From: CAWAMR01 sp963783095
GTDB taxonomy: Bacteria; Planctomycetota; Planctomycetia; Gemmatales; Gemmataceae
DNA length: 64,000 nucleotides
Assembly (NCBI GenBank): GCA_963783095.1
Contig: CAWAMR010000002.1
Location: 124,001 to 188,000, forward strand
Reading direction: 5' to 3'
Below are positions 30,618-43,600 of the stretch, one piece after another. The position numbers and the translations under genes are program-made. Within the stretch, counting starts at the first letter, position 1. The number at the start of each line of letters is the position of its first letter. The notes under the pieces were generated by a model. That model was given only the letters and a program-made list of their open reading frames with translations. It was not told where the DNA came from and searched no databases.

Positions 30618-31665
30618 ATGAATTCCATAACGGGGAAAACCTCTCCCCTTGGACAGGACCGATTCATGGCCGTTGCTACGAGCACCCCCGCCACGGAAAC
30701 CAAGAGTGTTCCGACGCCGCAGCCTCTTTGGGTTGCGAGTCTGGTTGGCGGAGTCTATATTCTCGCGACACTCGCGGTAGTCTTCTACGGCGTGCCCCAA
30801 CTCTGGAAATCCGGGGTCAGTCCGCTCATTGGCAATGCCTTTATCGATACGCCGCTACGGATCACGGCCCAGATTGCGGCATTAGTCCTGTTGGCGATGT
30901 TCGGCCTGAATCTGGCGGGACCGACGCCCATGAAAGGTCTGCGCGGCGGCATTTTCTGGGCAATTGTGGTGATGGATCTGAGCTTTTTTGTTTCGCGTCA
31001 ATTGGCGACCTGGATTGGTCGCTGGTTTGCGCTCGACCCTTCTTACACATTGATCGTCTGGTTAGTGGCGCTCGCGGGCATCGGTTACTTCGCGCCTGAA
31101 GTTTCTGCGCGGCTCGCGCTTCGAGCGCTGGTCGGAAGGCATGCAACACGCGGGCTGGTTTCAAATTGCTTCCTACAAGAAGAATCAGGGGTTGAAAGTC
31201 CGCCGGCTTACGATCCTTGGTCTGATCTTCCTGTTTGGGACCGGCATCTACACGATGATGATTCATCAACTCGTCACCGCCCCAGCGGACTGGACTATCG
31301 TTACACCCTTTTTCCCCAGCCCGTTTCAAACGATTACGCTGTTGCCGGCCGTGAAGATGAGTTTGCCGCTGATTCTGGCGGGGCTTGGAATCTGGGTGGC
31401 CTGGCGATCGGTGAATATGCCGGTCTTCGCCGATTTTCTCATCGCCACCGAAGCAGAAATCAACAAGGTTTCCTGGACTCCGCGTGCCCAGTTGGTCAAA
31501 GACACCATTGTCGTTCTGATCGTGACTTTCATCATTACCCTCTTTTTGTTCCTTGTCGATGTTTTCTGGTTTTGGATCTTGAGCCGGGAGTTGATTAATG
31601 TCTTGCCCAGTGACGCAGAACAACAAAACAACAAACAGGTAGACATCGGGAAATTGGAATACTAA
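30618..31665 (+). CDS. secE: SecE preprotein translocase subunit with large N-terminal membrane extension (one frameshift)
   Basis: The last 70 residues are SecE: ATEAEINKVSWTPRAQLVKD and the membrane helix VVLIVTFIITLFLFLVDVFW. Before it lie about 270 extra residues with five or six more membrane helices (WVASLVGGVYILATLAVVFY, ITAQIAALVLLAMFGLNLAG, TLIVWLVALAGIGYF, LTILGLIFLFGTGIYTMMI, LPLILAGLGIWVAW). Typical bacterial SecE has about 60-130 residues. A shift near 31100 joins the two halves (expected KFLRGSRFERWSEGMQHAGW). The start ATG 30618 follows AGGAGG; ATG 30666 is an alternative. SecE holds SecY and stabilises the channel; the extra helices may recruit other membrane factors. Confidence 0.88.
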
Positions 31666-31734
31666 CGCACAAAACGGATCGAGGAGAACGCAAAGCATCC
31701 CGTTTTCCCTGTTCTGAGCCAAACGAGTCTGGCC

Positions 31735-32616
31735 ATGAATGAAGAACACGAAGTGAACCAAGCACACGAAGAAACCGACCCGCTGCCGCCGGCTCAGATG
31801 GAGACGGCCCATGCGGTTGCAGAACCGTTGCCGGAGCCGGCATTGGTGGCGCGAGAAGAGAATGCGGCCCCGTTGCCGGAGCCTGCCACCCTTGTCGCCG
31901 ATCAACACGAGGAATCCCCAATCCCGGCCGAAGTCGCGGAGGTCCACGAAGAGGTGGTTCCTGCCGCTACCGAAGTTGCTGAAATCGGCGCAGAAGTTCC
32001 TGCTCCTTCCGAGGTTGCGGAAGTACCTGCGGTCCCCGAAAACAAGAAGAAGTGGTACGTCGTCAAAGTGCAGAGCGGGCGAGAAGATTCGATCAAGAAT
32101 AATCTGGAACGTCGCGTCAAGATCGAAAACCTGGAACCTTATATCGGCCGAATCTTGATTCCGGTCGAGAAGATCACGGAGGTCAGGAACGGCAGACGAG
32201 TCGAGAAAAAACGGAAGAAGTTCCCAGGCTATCTGATGTGTGAGGTCGAGTTAAACGACGACGTGAAAGTTCTTTTCCGCGAAAGCTCCGGAGTTGGTGA
32301 ATTTGTCGGCGGCAGAATCGACAAGGATCCCGCGCCAATGCCCGAACGCGAGGTCGAGCGGATGTTGCTCGACACCGACACCGGTGAGGGAAAAGACAAA
32401 AAGGTCCAGGAAAAAAAGAAAGAGGACAAGATTGTCCTCAACTTCGCGGTTGGCGATCGGGTCAAGGTACTGCAAGGGATGTTCAAGGACAGCGAGGGCG
32501 AGGTCAAGGAAATCCCACCGAATCCCGCCGAGAATTCCAAGGTAAAAGTCGTGGTACAGTTCTGGGGCCGGCCCGTTGATGTGGATGTTGATTACTGGCA
32601 CGTTGAACGGGTTTAG
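31735..32616 (+). CDS. nusG: Transcription antitermination factor NusG with acidic N-terminal extension
   Basis: A 293-residue protein, intact. Residues about 1-100 are an acidic Glu/Pro/Ala/Val-rich low-complexity region. The NGN domain starts KKWYVVKVQSGREDSIKNNL and contains KFPGYLMCEVELNDDVKVLF. The KOW domain is FAVGDRVKVLQGMFKDSEGE. Between NGN and KOW lies a Lys/Glu linker (EGKDKKVQEKKKEDK) longer than usual. E. coli NusG has 181 residues, so the extension adds about 110. It couples RNA polymerase to ribosomes and Rho. The acidic tail could compete for RNA or basic proteins; that is inference. Confidence 0.93.
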   Translation: MNEEHEVNQAHEETDPLPPAQMETAHAVAEPLPEPALVAREENAAPLPEPATLVADQHEESPIPAEVAEVHEEVVPAATEVAEIGAEVPAPSEVAEVPAVPENKKKWYVVKVQSGREDSIKNNLERRVKIENLEPYIGRILIPVEKITEVRNGRRVEKKRKKFPGYLMCEVELNDDVKVLFRESSGVGEFVGGRIDKDPAPMPEREVERMLLDTDTGEGKDKKVQEKKKEDKIVLNFAVGDRVKVLQGMFKDSEGEVKEIPPNPAENSKVKVVVQFWGRPVDVDVDYWHVERV

Positions 32617-32648
32617 CGTGTTTTGGCGGTCAAAGGCACAGCAAACGT

Positions 32649-32736
32649 CCTAATCTTAATCTTAATCTTAATCTGAATGATAATCTTGTTCGTTGTCTGC
32701 TGTCGCAAGCAGATTAAGATTAAGATTAAGATTAGG
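32649..32736. repeat. Inverted repeat with hexamer arms (ATCTTA/TAAGAT) between nusG and rplK
   Basis: Left arm 32649-32675 is tandem TAATCT; right arm 32711-32736 is tandem AGATTA. The stem would be about 26 bp and AT-rich with a 35-nt loop. It lies within a ribosomal protein operon, so it may cause partial attenuation or RNA processing. Confidence 0.85.
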
Positions 32737-32881
32737 ACAAGGGGCAGAATGGCTTTGCCAGAGAAGCTGCTTCTACGATTTGGAATTTTTGCCGGAATAG
32801 GATTGTCGCGCTCGCGGTACGCCATAGTATATACCCCTCCGCTTTGCGCGGGGATTGCACCGTTTTGTCAGGAAAGTGCTC

Positions 32882-33340
32882 ATGGCCAAGCAGGTAACAG
32901 CGCAGATTAAACTTCAATGTCCGGGCGGACAGGCGACCCCGGCTCCGCCTGTTGGTCCTGCGCTCGGTGCTCACGGCGTGAATATCGGTTTGTTTGTCAA
33001 GCAGTTCAACGACAAGACTGCGGACAACAAAGGCATGATGCTGCCGATCGTCATCACCGTTTATAGCGACAGGAGCTTCGAGTTTATCATCAAGTCGCCC
33101 CCGGCCGCCATCTTGTTGAAGCAGGCGGCGGGAATCCCGATCGAAAAGAAAAAAGGCGGAGAAAAGATTGCCGCCGACCAGAAGAAGACCGGTAAGTATA
33201 AAGGTTTCAAGGTGACCAAGAAGCAGGTAATTGAAATCGCGGAGCGAAAACAAAAAGACCTCAATGCCCGCGATGCTGAACATGCTGCCCGCATCATCGA
33301 AGGAACCGCTCGCAGTATGGGCCTCGCTGTGGAAGGATAG
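32882..33340 (+). CDS. rplK: 50S ribosomal protein L11
   Basis: A 152-residue protein, intact. It opens AKQVTAQIKLQCPGGQATPA with PPVGPALGAHGVNIGLFVKQ, the thiostrepton/release-factor binding region. The C-terminal rRNA-binding domain contains KKTGKYKGFKVTKKQVIEIA and ARIIEGTARSMGLAVEG. The ATG at 32882 fits the family; the open frame extends nine codons further without support. L11 binds 23S rRNA helices 43-44. Confidence 0.96.
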   Translation: MAKQVTAQIKLQCPGGQATPAPPVGPALGAHGVNIGLFVKQFNDKTADNKGMMLPIVITVYSDRSFEFIIKSPPAAILLKQAAGIPIEKKKGGEKIAADQKKTGKYKGFKVTKKQVIEIAERKQKDLNARDAEHAARIIEGTARSMGLAVEG

Positions 33341-33462
33341 AGAAGCCCCTTTTCGTCTCCCCCCGTTCGATCATCCTTGCGAGGACGTCAGTCCGCGAAG
33401 AAGCCGGACGGGGTTTGCTGTTTTTGTGATTAGACTGAACTCTGCGAACGGTGATTGCAGTC

Positions 33463-34323
33463 ATGGCCAATGAACCCAACCCAACACCCGAAACAGCTGT
33501 AACGCCGCCGGCCCCCGCCCCGGTTGTACCCGCGCCTGCGACTCCAAGGCCCGCGCCCAATACTGCTGCGCAGACTACCCAGGAATCAGCAGCAAAGAAG
33601 AAAAAGAAGCCTGGAGTTCCACCGCGAAAGGGTAAGAAGCTGCGGAACCATTTGAAGAATCAAGCGCAACGGGTATCCAAGGAGGGAACGATGCCCCTCA
33701 AGAAAGCAGTTACCACGCTCAAGTCCGGGAAACGAGTGAAATTCGACGAGACCGTCGAGGTTCACATGAAACTGGGTATCGATCCGACCAACGCGGATCA
33801 GATGGTGCGTGGAACCGTTGCCATGCCTCACGGGATCGGCAAGACGGTCCGCATTCTGGTGTTTTGTCAGGGCGATGACGTGGCCAAGGCAAAGGAGGCC
33901 GGTGCCGACTTCGCCGGCAGCAGCGACATCATCGAAAAGATTCAGAAGGAAAACTGGCTCGATTTCGACGTGGCGATCACAACCCAGGCCATGATGCCGC
34001 AGGTCAGCCGGCTCGGTAAGGTTCTTGGCCCGCGCGGTTTGATGCCCACGCCGAAAGCCGGCACGGTGATTCCCGCCAACGGCGACATCGCTGCGGCCAT
34101 CAAGGAATTCAAGGCCGGTAAAGTCGAGTACCGCGCCGACAAGGGCGGCTGCATCCACGCCGGAGTCGGCAAACTGAGTTTCGATGATGAGAAACTCGTT
34201 GCCAATATCCATGCCTTCGTCGACCAGGTTCGTGCCGCCAAGCCGGCCAGCGTAAAAGGGCACTTCCTGGTATCGGTCACGCTGTCGGCCACCATGAGTC
34301 CCGGCATTCCCGTAGTCGTTTAA
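33463..34323 (+). CDS. rplA: 50S ribosomal protein L1 with Pro/Ala- and Lys-rich N-terminal extension
   Basis: A 286-residue protein, intact. The last 225 residues are standard L1: VRILVFCQGDDVAKAKEAGA, LGKVLGPRGLMPTPKAGTVI, GKVEYRADKGGCIHAGVGKL. The first 65 residues are unusual: a Pro/Ala-rich arm then a basic block (KKKKKPGVPPRKGKKLRNHL). The extension could contact rRNA near the L1 stalk. The ATG at 33463 is used; an upstream in-frame GTG gives four extra residues. L1 also represses its own operon by binding mRNA in other bacteria. Confidence 0.95.
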   Translation: MANEPNPTPETAVTPPAPAPVVPAPATPRPAPNTAAQTTQESAAKKKKKPGVPPRKGKKLRNHLKNQAQRVSKEGTMPLKKAVTTLKSGKRVKFDETVEVHMKLGIDPTNADQMVRGTVAMPHGIGKTVRILVFCQGDDVAKAKEAGADFAGSSDIIEKIQKENWLDFDVAITTQAMMPQVSRLGKVLGPRGLMPTPKAGTVIPANGDIAAAIKEFKAGKVEYRADKGGCIHAGVGKLSFDDEKLVANIHAFVDQVRAAKPASVKGHFLVSVTLSATMSPGIPVVV

Positions 34324-34422
34324 CTTCTGCTGTGCCCGAATGGCCTAAGCCGCCGGGTAACGATTGTTTTTCCCCGTTGATGTCGTGGTTTTGATTGAGT
34401 CCCCGAACCCGGGCTATCTGCT

Positions 34423-34971
34423 ATGAGTAAGATTGTCAAGAAAATGGAACTCGATGCCTTGGGGGCGCAGTTCAAGGGCGTTCGGGATATGGTCATCCTT
34501 ACGGGGACCAAGGTCGGGGCCGCCCTCGATTACAACTTCCGCAAGAGTTTGCGCGAGAAGAAAATCCGCCTCATGATGGTCAAGAATACTTTGGCCAACA
34601 AAGTTTTTAGCGAACAAGGTGTCAAGGTTGACGGCGTATGGAGCGGGACCACCTTGATTGCGTGGGGCGCTGACAGCATCAAGGAACTCAGTAACGCCGT
34701 GGACGGCATCATCAAGGATGCCGAGAAGAAAGATCCGAAGTCCAAGGATAAAATCAAAGTCAAAACCGCCGTTGCGGACGGCCAGGCGGTTTCGCTCGAC
34801 ATCGCCAAGAAAATGCCGACCCGCCTGGAGGCAATCGGCGAAATCATCGGGTTGATGATGGGGCCGGCTTCCTACATCGCGGCGGCTTTGACTGGACCGG
34901 CCAGCACAGTGGCGGGTCAGATTGCCACGATCAGCGAGAAAAAGGAAACGGCGGCCCCGCCCGCGGCATAG
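34423..34971 (+). CDS. rplJ: 50S ribosomal protein L10
   Basis: A 182-residue protein, intact. It begins SKIVKKMELDALGAQFKGVR and includes RLMMVKNTLANKVFSEQGVK, the conserved rRNA-binding stretch. A Lys/Asp-rich insert (EKKDPKSKDKIKVKTAVADG) follows. The C-terminal helix that binds L7/L12 dimers is IATISEKKETAAPPAA, somewhat shorter than usual. L10 anchors the L7/L12 stalk. Confidence 0.94.
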   Translation: MSKIVKKMELDALGAQFKGVRDMVILTGTKVGAALDYNFRKSLREKKIRLMMVKNTLANKVFSEQGVKVDGVWSGTTLIAWGADSIKELSNAVDGIIKDAEKKDPKSKDKIKVKTAVADGQAVSLDIAKKMPTRLEAIGEIIGLMMGPASYIAAALTGPASTVAGQIATISEKKETAAPPAA

Positions 34972-34988
34972 CTGTGTACCCGCGCCAA

Positions 34989-35056
34989 GGTCGTAGCGGC
35001 GGCTTCCAGCCGCCGACAGGTTGTGCAGACGGCGGCTGGAAGCCGCCGCTACGACC
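34989..35056. repeat. Perfect inverted repeat between rplJ and rplL
   Basis: Two 27-nt arms (GGTCGTAGCGGCGGCTTCCA... and complement) surround a 14-nt loop. The sequence is a close relative of the element at 755-814 (same CGTAGCGGCGGC start). The location, in the rplJL intercistron that widens to about 200 bases, suggests insertion of a mobile hairpin. Confidence 0.85.
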
Positions 35057-35173
35057 AGTACGCACTATAACCAGGCTGAACCTTCCAACCGATAGACGGC
35101 TCTTACATTGTGTTAGGCTATTACGCTTCTGCCGCCTGCTTCAGCGGCAATTTAGGATAAAGGAACTTCAAAC

Positions 35174-35584
35174 ATGAGCGACCTCGCTCCCGAAATCAAA
35201 GAACTCGGCGACAAAATCGCCAACTTGACGATCATTCAGGCCGTTGCCTTGAAGGACTATCTCAAGTCCGAATACAAAATCGAAGCTGCTGCCGGTGGCG
35301 GCGGTGGTGGCGGCGGGCCTGTGGCGGCCGCGCCGGTTGTCGTAGAGAAGGCTGCTGAACCGACGGAATTCAACGTGATTCTCGAGGCCGGTTTTGATGC
35401 TGCCAAGAAGATCAGCATCATCAAAGTCGTGCGCGAACTCACCGGTCTTGGCTTGAAAGAAGCCAAGGATCTTGTGGAAGGCGCACCGAAGAACGTCAAG
35501 GAAAATGTCGACAAGGCCACTTCCGAGAAGATGAAAAAGCAACTCGAAGATCAAGGTGCAAAAGTCAGCATCAAAGGCGTTTGA
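35174..35584 (+). CDS. rplL: 50S ribosomal protein L7/L12
   Basis: A 136-residue protein, intact. The N-terminal dimerisation helix is IKELGDKIANLTIIQAVALK. The hinge contains an eight-glycine run instead of the usual Ala/Gly mixture. The C-terminal factor-binding domain shows ISIIKVVRELTGLGLKEAKD followed by LVEGAPKNVKENVDK, which is nearly invariant. It recruits GTPase factors to the ribosome. The ribosome-binding site is AAAGGAAC. Confidence 0.96.
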   Translation: MSDLAPEIKELGDKIANLTIIQAVALKDYLKSEYKIEAAAGGGGGGGGPVAAAPVVVEKAAEPTEFNVILEAGFDAAKKISIIKVVRELTGLGLKEAKDLVEGAPKNVKENVDKATSEKMKKQLEDQGAKVSIKGV

Positions 35585-35587
35585 GTC

Positions 35588-35627
35588 GTGGGGCAGGCAT
35601 TCTTGCAGACAGGAATGTCTGCCCCAC
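35588..35627. repeat. Hairpin after rplL
   Basis: The sequence GTGGGGCAGGCATTCTTGCA and its near complement form a stem of about 16 bp directly after the rplL stop. There is no T-run. It may reduce read-through into rpoB or be another dispersed repeat of the GTGGGGCAGACATTC type. Confidence 0.7.
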
Positions 35628-35700
35628 GTAAATCCAATGGAATCGATTCGAAGTTCGGCAAGGATAGCAAGAACAAAAAATGAAATTTGGCAAGATTCTC

Positions 35701-35729
35701 TTGATAAATCTTGCCGGATTTAATACGAT
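35701..35729 (+). promoter_or_regulatory. Candidate sigma-70-like promoter for rpoB-rpoC
   Basis: TTGATA, 17-bp spacer, TACGAT, within a 550-base gap between rplL and rpoB. The match is good, but one such match can occur by chance. The rest of the gap (to 36133) holds no gene that I can support. Confidence 0.4.
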
Positions 35730-36133
35730 TTACATAATCCCTATAGTTGGTTTCAACGATCCTATTTTCTCTCAATCATGCGTGCTTGCCTGGTTCGAGA
35801 ACATGGGGTCGTTTTGCGTCTGCGCCCTTATCCTCATTGTCGAGGTCTCTTTCCCTCGTGGTTGAGGAGTCATTGATGCGCCTGAACCCTGTCTGCCTCA
35901 TGGTGACAATGCGTGCCAAGCGATCACAATCTCCTCGACTCGCAACAATCGTTGACTCTCTTTGTTCTACCCCTACGAACGGGTTGCCTGTGCAAACCCG
36001 AGCGGCACTCGGTGCCGTGTTGGTTGTTCCGTCAGTTATTTCATAAGTGATTTCCCTTCGAGACGCAAGGTCCGTTGCTGCGTGAGCCGGTTCTTTCGTC
36101 ATCGCGTATTCCCTTCTGGGAGGAGCAACACCT

Positions 36134-39908
<3,775 letters not shown>

Positions 39909-39923
39909 ATTTGAGGGTCTGAG

Positions 39924-40253
39924 ATGATCGTCGGCCCTGACGATTGCTTTTACATCGAGGATGGTGTGCATCGAGCGGTTGCCGCGCGCGAAGCTGAACT
40001 GACGGCGATCCTTGCCAAGTTGATACGCGACGGGATGGAAGACGAGCTAATCCTTGTGCGTTTAGACCGTCTTTGCTCCCCGAAGGAAAGGGTCGGTCGG
40101 TGGGATCACAGACGAGACTTATTTGATTTGGTTGCTTTGCTGAAAACGCCGATCGGTAGAGCGAAAATGCCCGAAATAAGTGTCCAACCGCTGGGAGCGG
40201 CTGGACAAACTCGATCGATTCCTCTTACGGATGTTGAAATCGATCTAGGTTAA
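39924..40253 (+). CDS. ParB-like-fold small protein resembling an orphan polymorphic-toxin tip
   Basis: A 109-residue protein that starts 16 bases after rpoB. It opens IVGPDDCFYIEDGVHRAVAA followed by REAELTAILAKL. The 'DG-x-HR-x-A-A' pattern is that of ParB/Srx-like nuclease folds, including C-terminal toxin domains of polymorphic secreted proteins. It ends ISVQPLGAAGQTRSIPLTDV. There is no signal peptide or delivery domain. If it is a toxin tip, it has been separated from its carrier. The following gene could be its immunity protein. I cannot confirm activity from sequence. Confidence 0.6.
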   Translation: MIVGPDDCFYIEDGVHRAVAAREAELTAILAKLIRDGMEDELILVRLDRLCSPKERVGRWDHRRDLFDLVALLKTPIGRAKMPEISVQPLGAAGQTRSIPLTDVEIDLG

Positions 40254-40263
40254 GGAGATTGAA

Positions 40264-40599
40264 ATGAACGCAGGTGATCGACAACTGTTGATCGAAAAGT
40301 GCGCCCAAGTCTTGCACCGGGCACTGGTGGAAATCAGAAATCTCTCGCGCTGCGTGGACAATACGAATCGAATCCATGAACTTGCCGACATTATCCACAA
40401 CCTGCCGCTCTTCCAGGTAGGTCGAGATGAATTCGCGGTAGTTCATATCAGAGAAGAACTGCAAGATTACGAAAGCAAATACGGAGTCAACGGATTATAT
40501 ACTCGAATACTTGATTTGGACGAAGAAAAATTCAATGAACGCTATAACCGTGCTCCCTGGGATTGGGCTGCACCGGAAGAACTCGCAGTGAAGAATTAG
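40264..40599 (+). CDS. Hypothetical protein, possible immunity partner
   Basis: A 111-residue, acidic, mostly helical protein (LLIEKCAQVLHRALVEIRNL, HELADIIHNLPLFQVGRDEF, then NERYNRAPWDWAAPEEL). I do not recognise a family. The start, ATG 40264 after AAGGAGAT, lies 11 bases after the previous stop, so the two genes form a pair. The size and acidity suit an immunity protein for the preceding toxin-like gene; that is inference from the pairing. The rpoC gene begins 53 bases downstream. Confidence 0.6.
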   Translation: MNAGDRQLLIEKCAQVLHRALVEIRNLSRCVDNTNRIHELADIIHNLPLFQVGRDEFAVVHIREELQDYESKYGVNGLYTRILDLDEEKFNERYNRAPWDWAAPEELAVKN

Positions 40600-40651
40600 C
40601 CCACACCGTCCACTTGGTGATTTTCGTTCGTACCGCAAAAGGAAATCATAT

Positions 40652-43600
40652 ATGAGCACCAATGGCACTCCGCCCGCCGCCTCTGCCGAAGTCGGCAACT
40701 ATGATCGCATCAACGATTATGGGGCCGTTCGCGTCAGCCTGGCCAGTCCGACCGATATTCGGGGCTGGTCTTTCGGTGAGGTGAAGAAACCGGAAACCAT
40801 CAACTACCGAACCTATCGTCCGGAAAAGGACGGTTTGTTCTGCGAGCGTATCTTCGGCCCGGAAAAAGACTGGGAATGCACCTGCGGCAAATATCGCGGT
40901 ATGAAATATAAGGGCATGATCTGCGACCGTTGCGGCGTGAAAGTCACCCATAGCCGCGTCCGCCGAAAGCGCATGGGCCATATCGAGCTGGCCGCCCCTG
41001 TGGTCCACATCTGGTTCTTCAAGGCCATGCCCAGCCGGCTTGGCACGCTGCTGGATATGAAGACGTCGAGTCTGGAAAAGATCATCTATTTTCAGGACTA
41101 CGTCGTCGTCGATCCCAAGCAGACGAAGCTCAAGGAACGACAACTTCTGACGGAAGATGAGTTTCGCCGTGCCCGCGAAGAATACGGCGACGAGTTTGAA
41201 GCGGACATGGGCGCAGAAGCCATCAAGAAGCTGCTCGAAAAACTCAATCTGGTCGAGGCCTCCAAGGAACTGCGCGAAAAACTGGAAGCGGAAGAGAGGA
41301 AGGACAAGTCGTCCAAACAGAAGTTGCGCGACTACGTCAAGCGTCTGAAGATCATCGAATCGCTTCGGGACTCCAGCAATCGGCCCGAGTGGATGATCCT
41401 GGAGTGCATCCCGGTCATTCCGCCCGATTTGCGCCCGCTCGTGCTGTTGGATAGCGGCAACTTTGCCACCTCCGATCTCAACGATCTCTATCGCCGCATC
41501 ATCAACCGCAACAATCGGCTCAAGAAACTCGTTGACCTCAATGCCCCGGAAGTCATCATCCGCAACGAAAAGCGCATGTTGCAGCAGTCGGTCGATGCGC
41601 TCTTCGACAACAATCGCTGCAAACGGCCGGTGCTCGGCAGCAGCAATCGACCTCTAAAGTCCTTGACCGACATGATCAAGGGCAAGCAGGGGCGTTTCCG
41701 CGAAAACCTGCTCGGCAAGCGCGTCGATTACTCAGCGCGCTCGGTCATCGTCGTCGGCCCTGAACTTCGGCTGCATCAGTGCGGTTTGCCGAAGAAGATC
41801 GCTTTGGAATTGTTCCAGCCCTTCATCATTCGCAGGCTCAAGGAACTCGGATACGCCGATACCATCAAGTCGGCCAAGAAGATGCTCGAACGCAAAGACG
41901 ATCAAGTCTGGGATATTCTCGAAGAAGTCACCAAGACGCATCCGGTCTTGCTCAATCGCGCCCCCACGCTTCACCGCATGGGTATTCAAGCCTTTGAGCC
42001 GGTGCTCATCGAAGGCAATGCCATTCGTATTCACCCGCTGGTTTGCAAAGGTTTCAATGCCGACTTCGACGGCGATCAAATGGCCGTCCATCTGCCGCTC
42101 TCCATTGAGGCCCAGGTCGAAGCCAGCGTGCTGATGATGTCCACCAACAACATCTTTAGCCCGGCGAACGGCAACCCGATTATCACGCCGTCCCAGGACA
42201 TCGTGATGGGTTGTTACTACTTGACCGCCAAGCGCGGCGAGGAAGGCGAGAAGGTTGAAGCGGGCGATGGTATGGTCTTCCACAGCCCCGGCGAATTGTT
42301 CACTGCGTTCGATCAAAAGAAACTGGGCGTTCACGCTCGTATTCGAGTTCGCGTGCAGGCAGACAAGAAAGTCATCACGGAACTGAAGGGCGAGAAAGAC
42401 AAGGTCATCGTCGATGAATTGCCGCGCAAAGCGGGTGCATTGGTCCGCACCACGGTGGGGCGGGTTATCTTCAACGACATCCTGCACCCAAAGATGGCGT
42501 TCTACGATCTGCCGTTGACGAGCAAGCATTTAAGTCGAATCATTGCCGATTGCTATCAGATTCTCGGTCGCCGGGAAACGATCGACCTTCTCGACCGCAT
42601 GAAGGAGATGGGCTTCCGCCAATCGACGCGCAGCGGCTTGAGTTTCGCCAGTTCCGACCTGCGAACTCCGGACATCAAGGAACAGGTCATCAAGGACAAG
42701 GACAAGGAAGTCGAGAAGTTTCGCCGGCAATACGAGCGCGGCGTGATCACCGAACAGGAACGCTACAACCGCGTGATCGACCTCTGGGGCGAAGCCCGCG
42801 ACATCATCACCAAACAGATGATGGCGGATCTCATGAATGACCGCCGGTTCGATGAGCGAACGAATCAGGTGCAGCCCTATCTGAATCCCATCTTCCTGAT
42901 GGCCCACTCGGGCGCTCGCGGCGGTATCGAGCAGATTCGCCAGTTGGCCGGTATGCGCGGTCTGATGGCGAAACCATCCGGTCAGATCATCGAGACGCCG
43001 ATTCGCTCGAACTTCCGCGAAGGTTTGACCGTTTTGGAGTATTTCTCCTCGACACATGGTGCTCGTAAGGGATTGGCCGACACCGCTCTGAAAACCGCCG
43101 ACTCCGGTTACTTGACCCGTAAGCTGGCCGACGTGGCGCAGAATGTCGTCATCACGATGGAAGACTGCGGCACGACGATGGGGACCACCAAGGGCATCAT
43201 CTACAAGGGCGATGAAATCGATCGCCCGATCTCGGACGCGATTCGCGGGCGGGTGAGCCGAAAGGAAATCAAAGATCCGGAATCGGGTAAAATCATCATC
43301 GCGGAGAACGAGATGATTTCTCCGGCCAAGGCGAAGCTGATCGAAACTCTCAATATCGATAAGGTCGCCGTTCGCACCCCCATGACCTGTCAGGCACCGC
43401 TCGGCGTATGCCGGTTGTGTTACGGAATGGACCTGGCAACGGGAACGATGGTCGAAGAGGGTATGGCGGTTGGGATCATCGCGGCCCAGTCGATCGGCGA
43501 ACCCGGCACGCAACTCACGATGCGAACCTTCCACATCGGCGGCGTGGCGCAAAAAGGTGCCAACGTCGAGAGCGATTGCAAAACGAAAAAAGGCGGTATC

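Noticed and set aside
35680..35865. Small membrane protein upstream of rpoB
   Set aside because: Hydrophobic but without ribosome-binding site, and it overlaps the candidate promoter.
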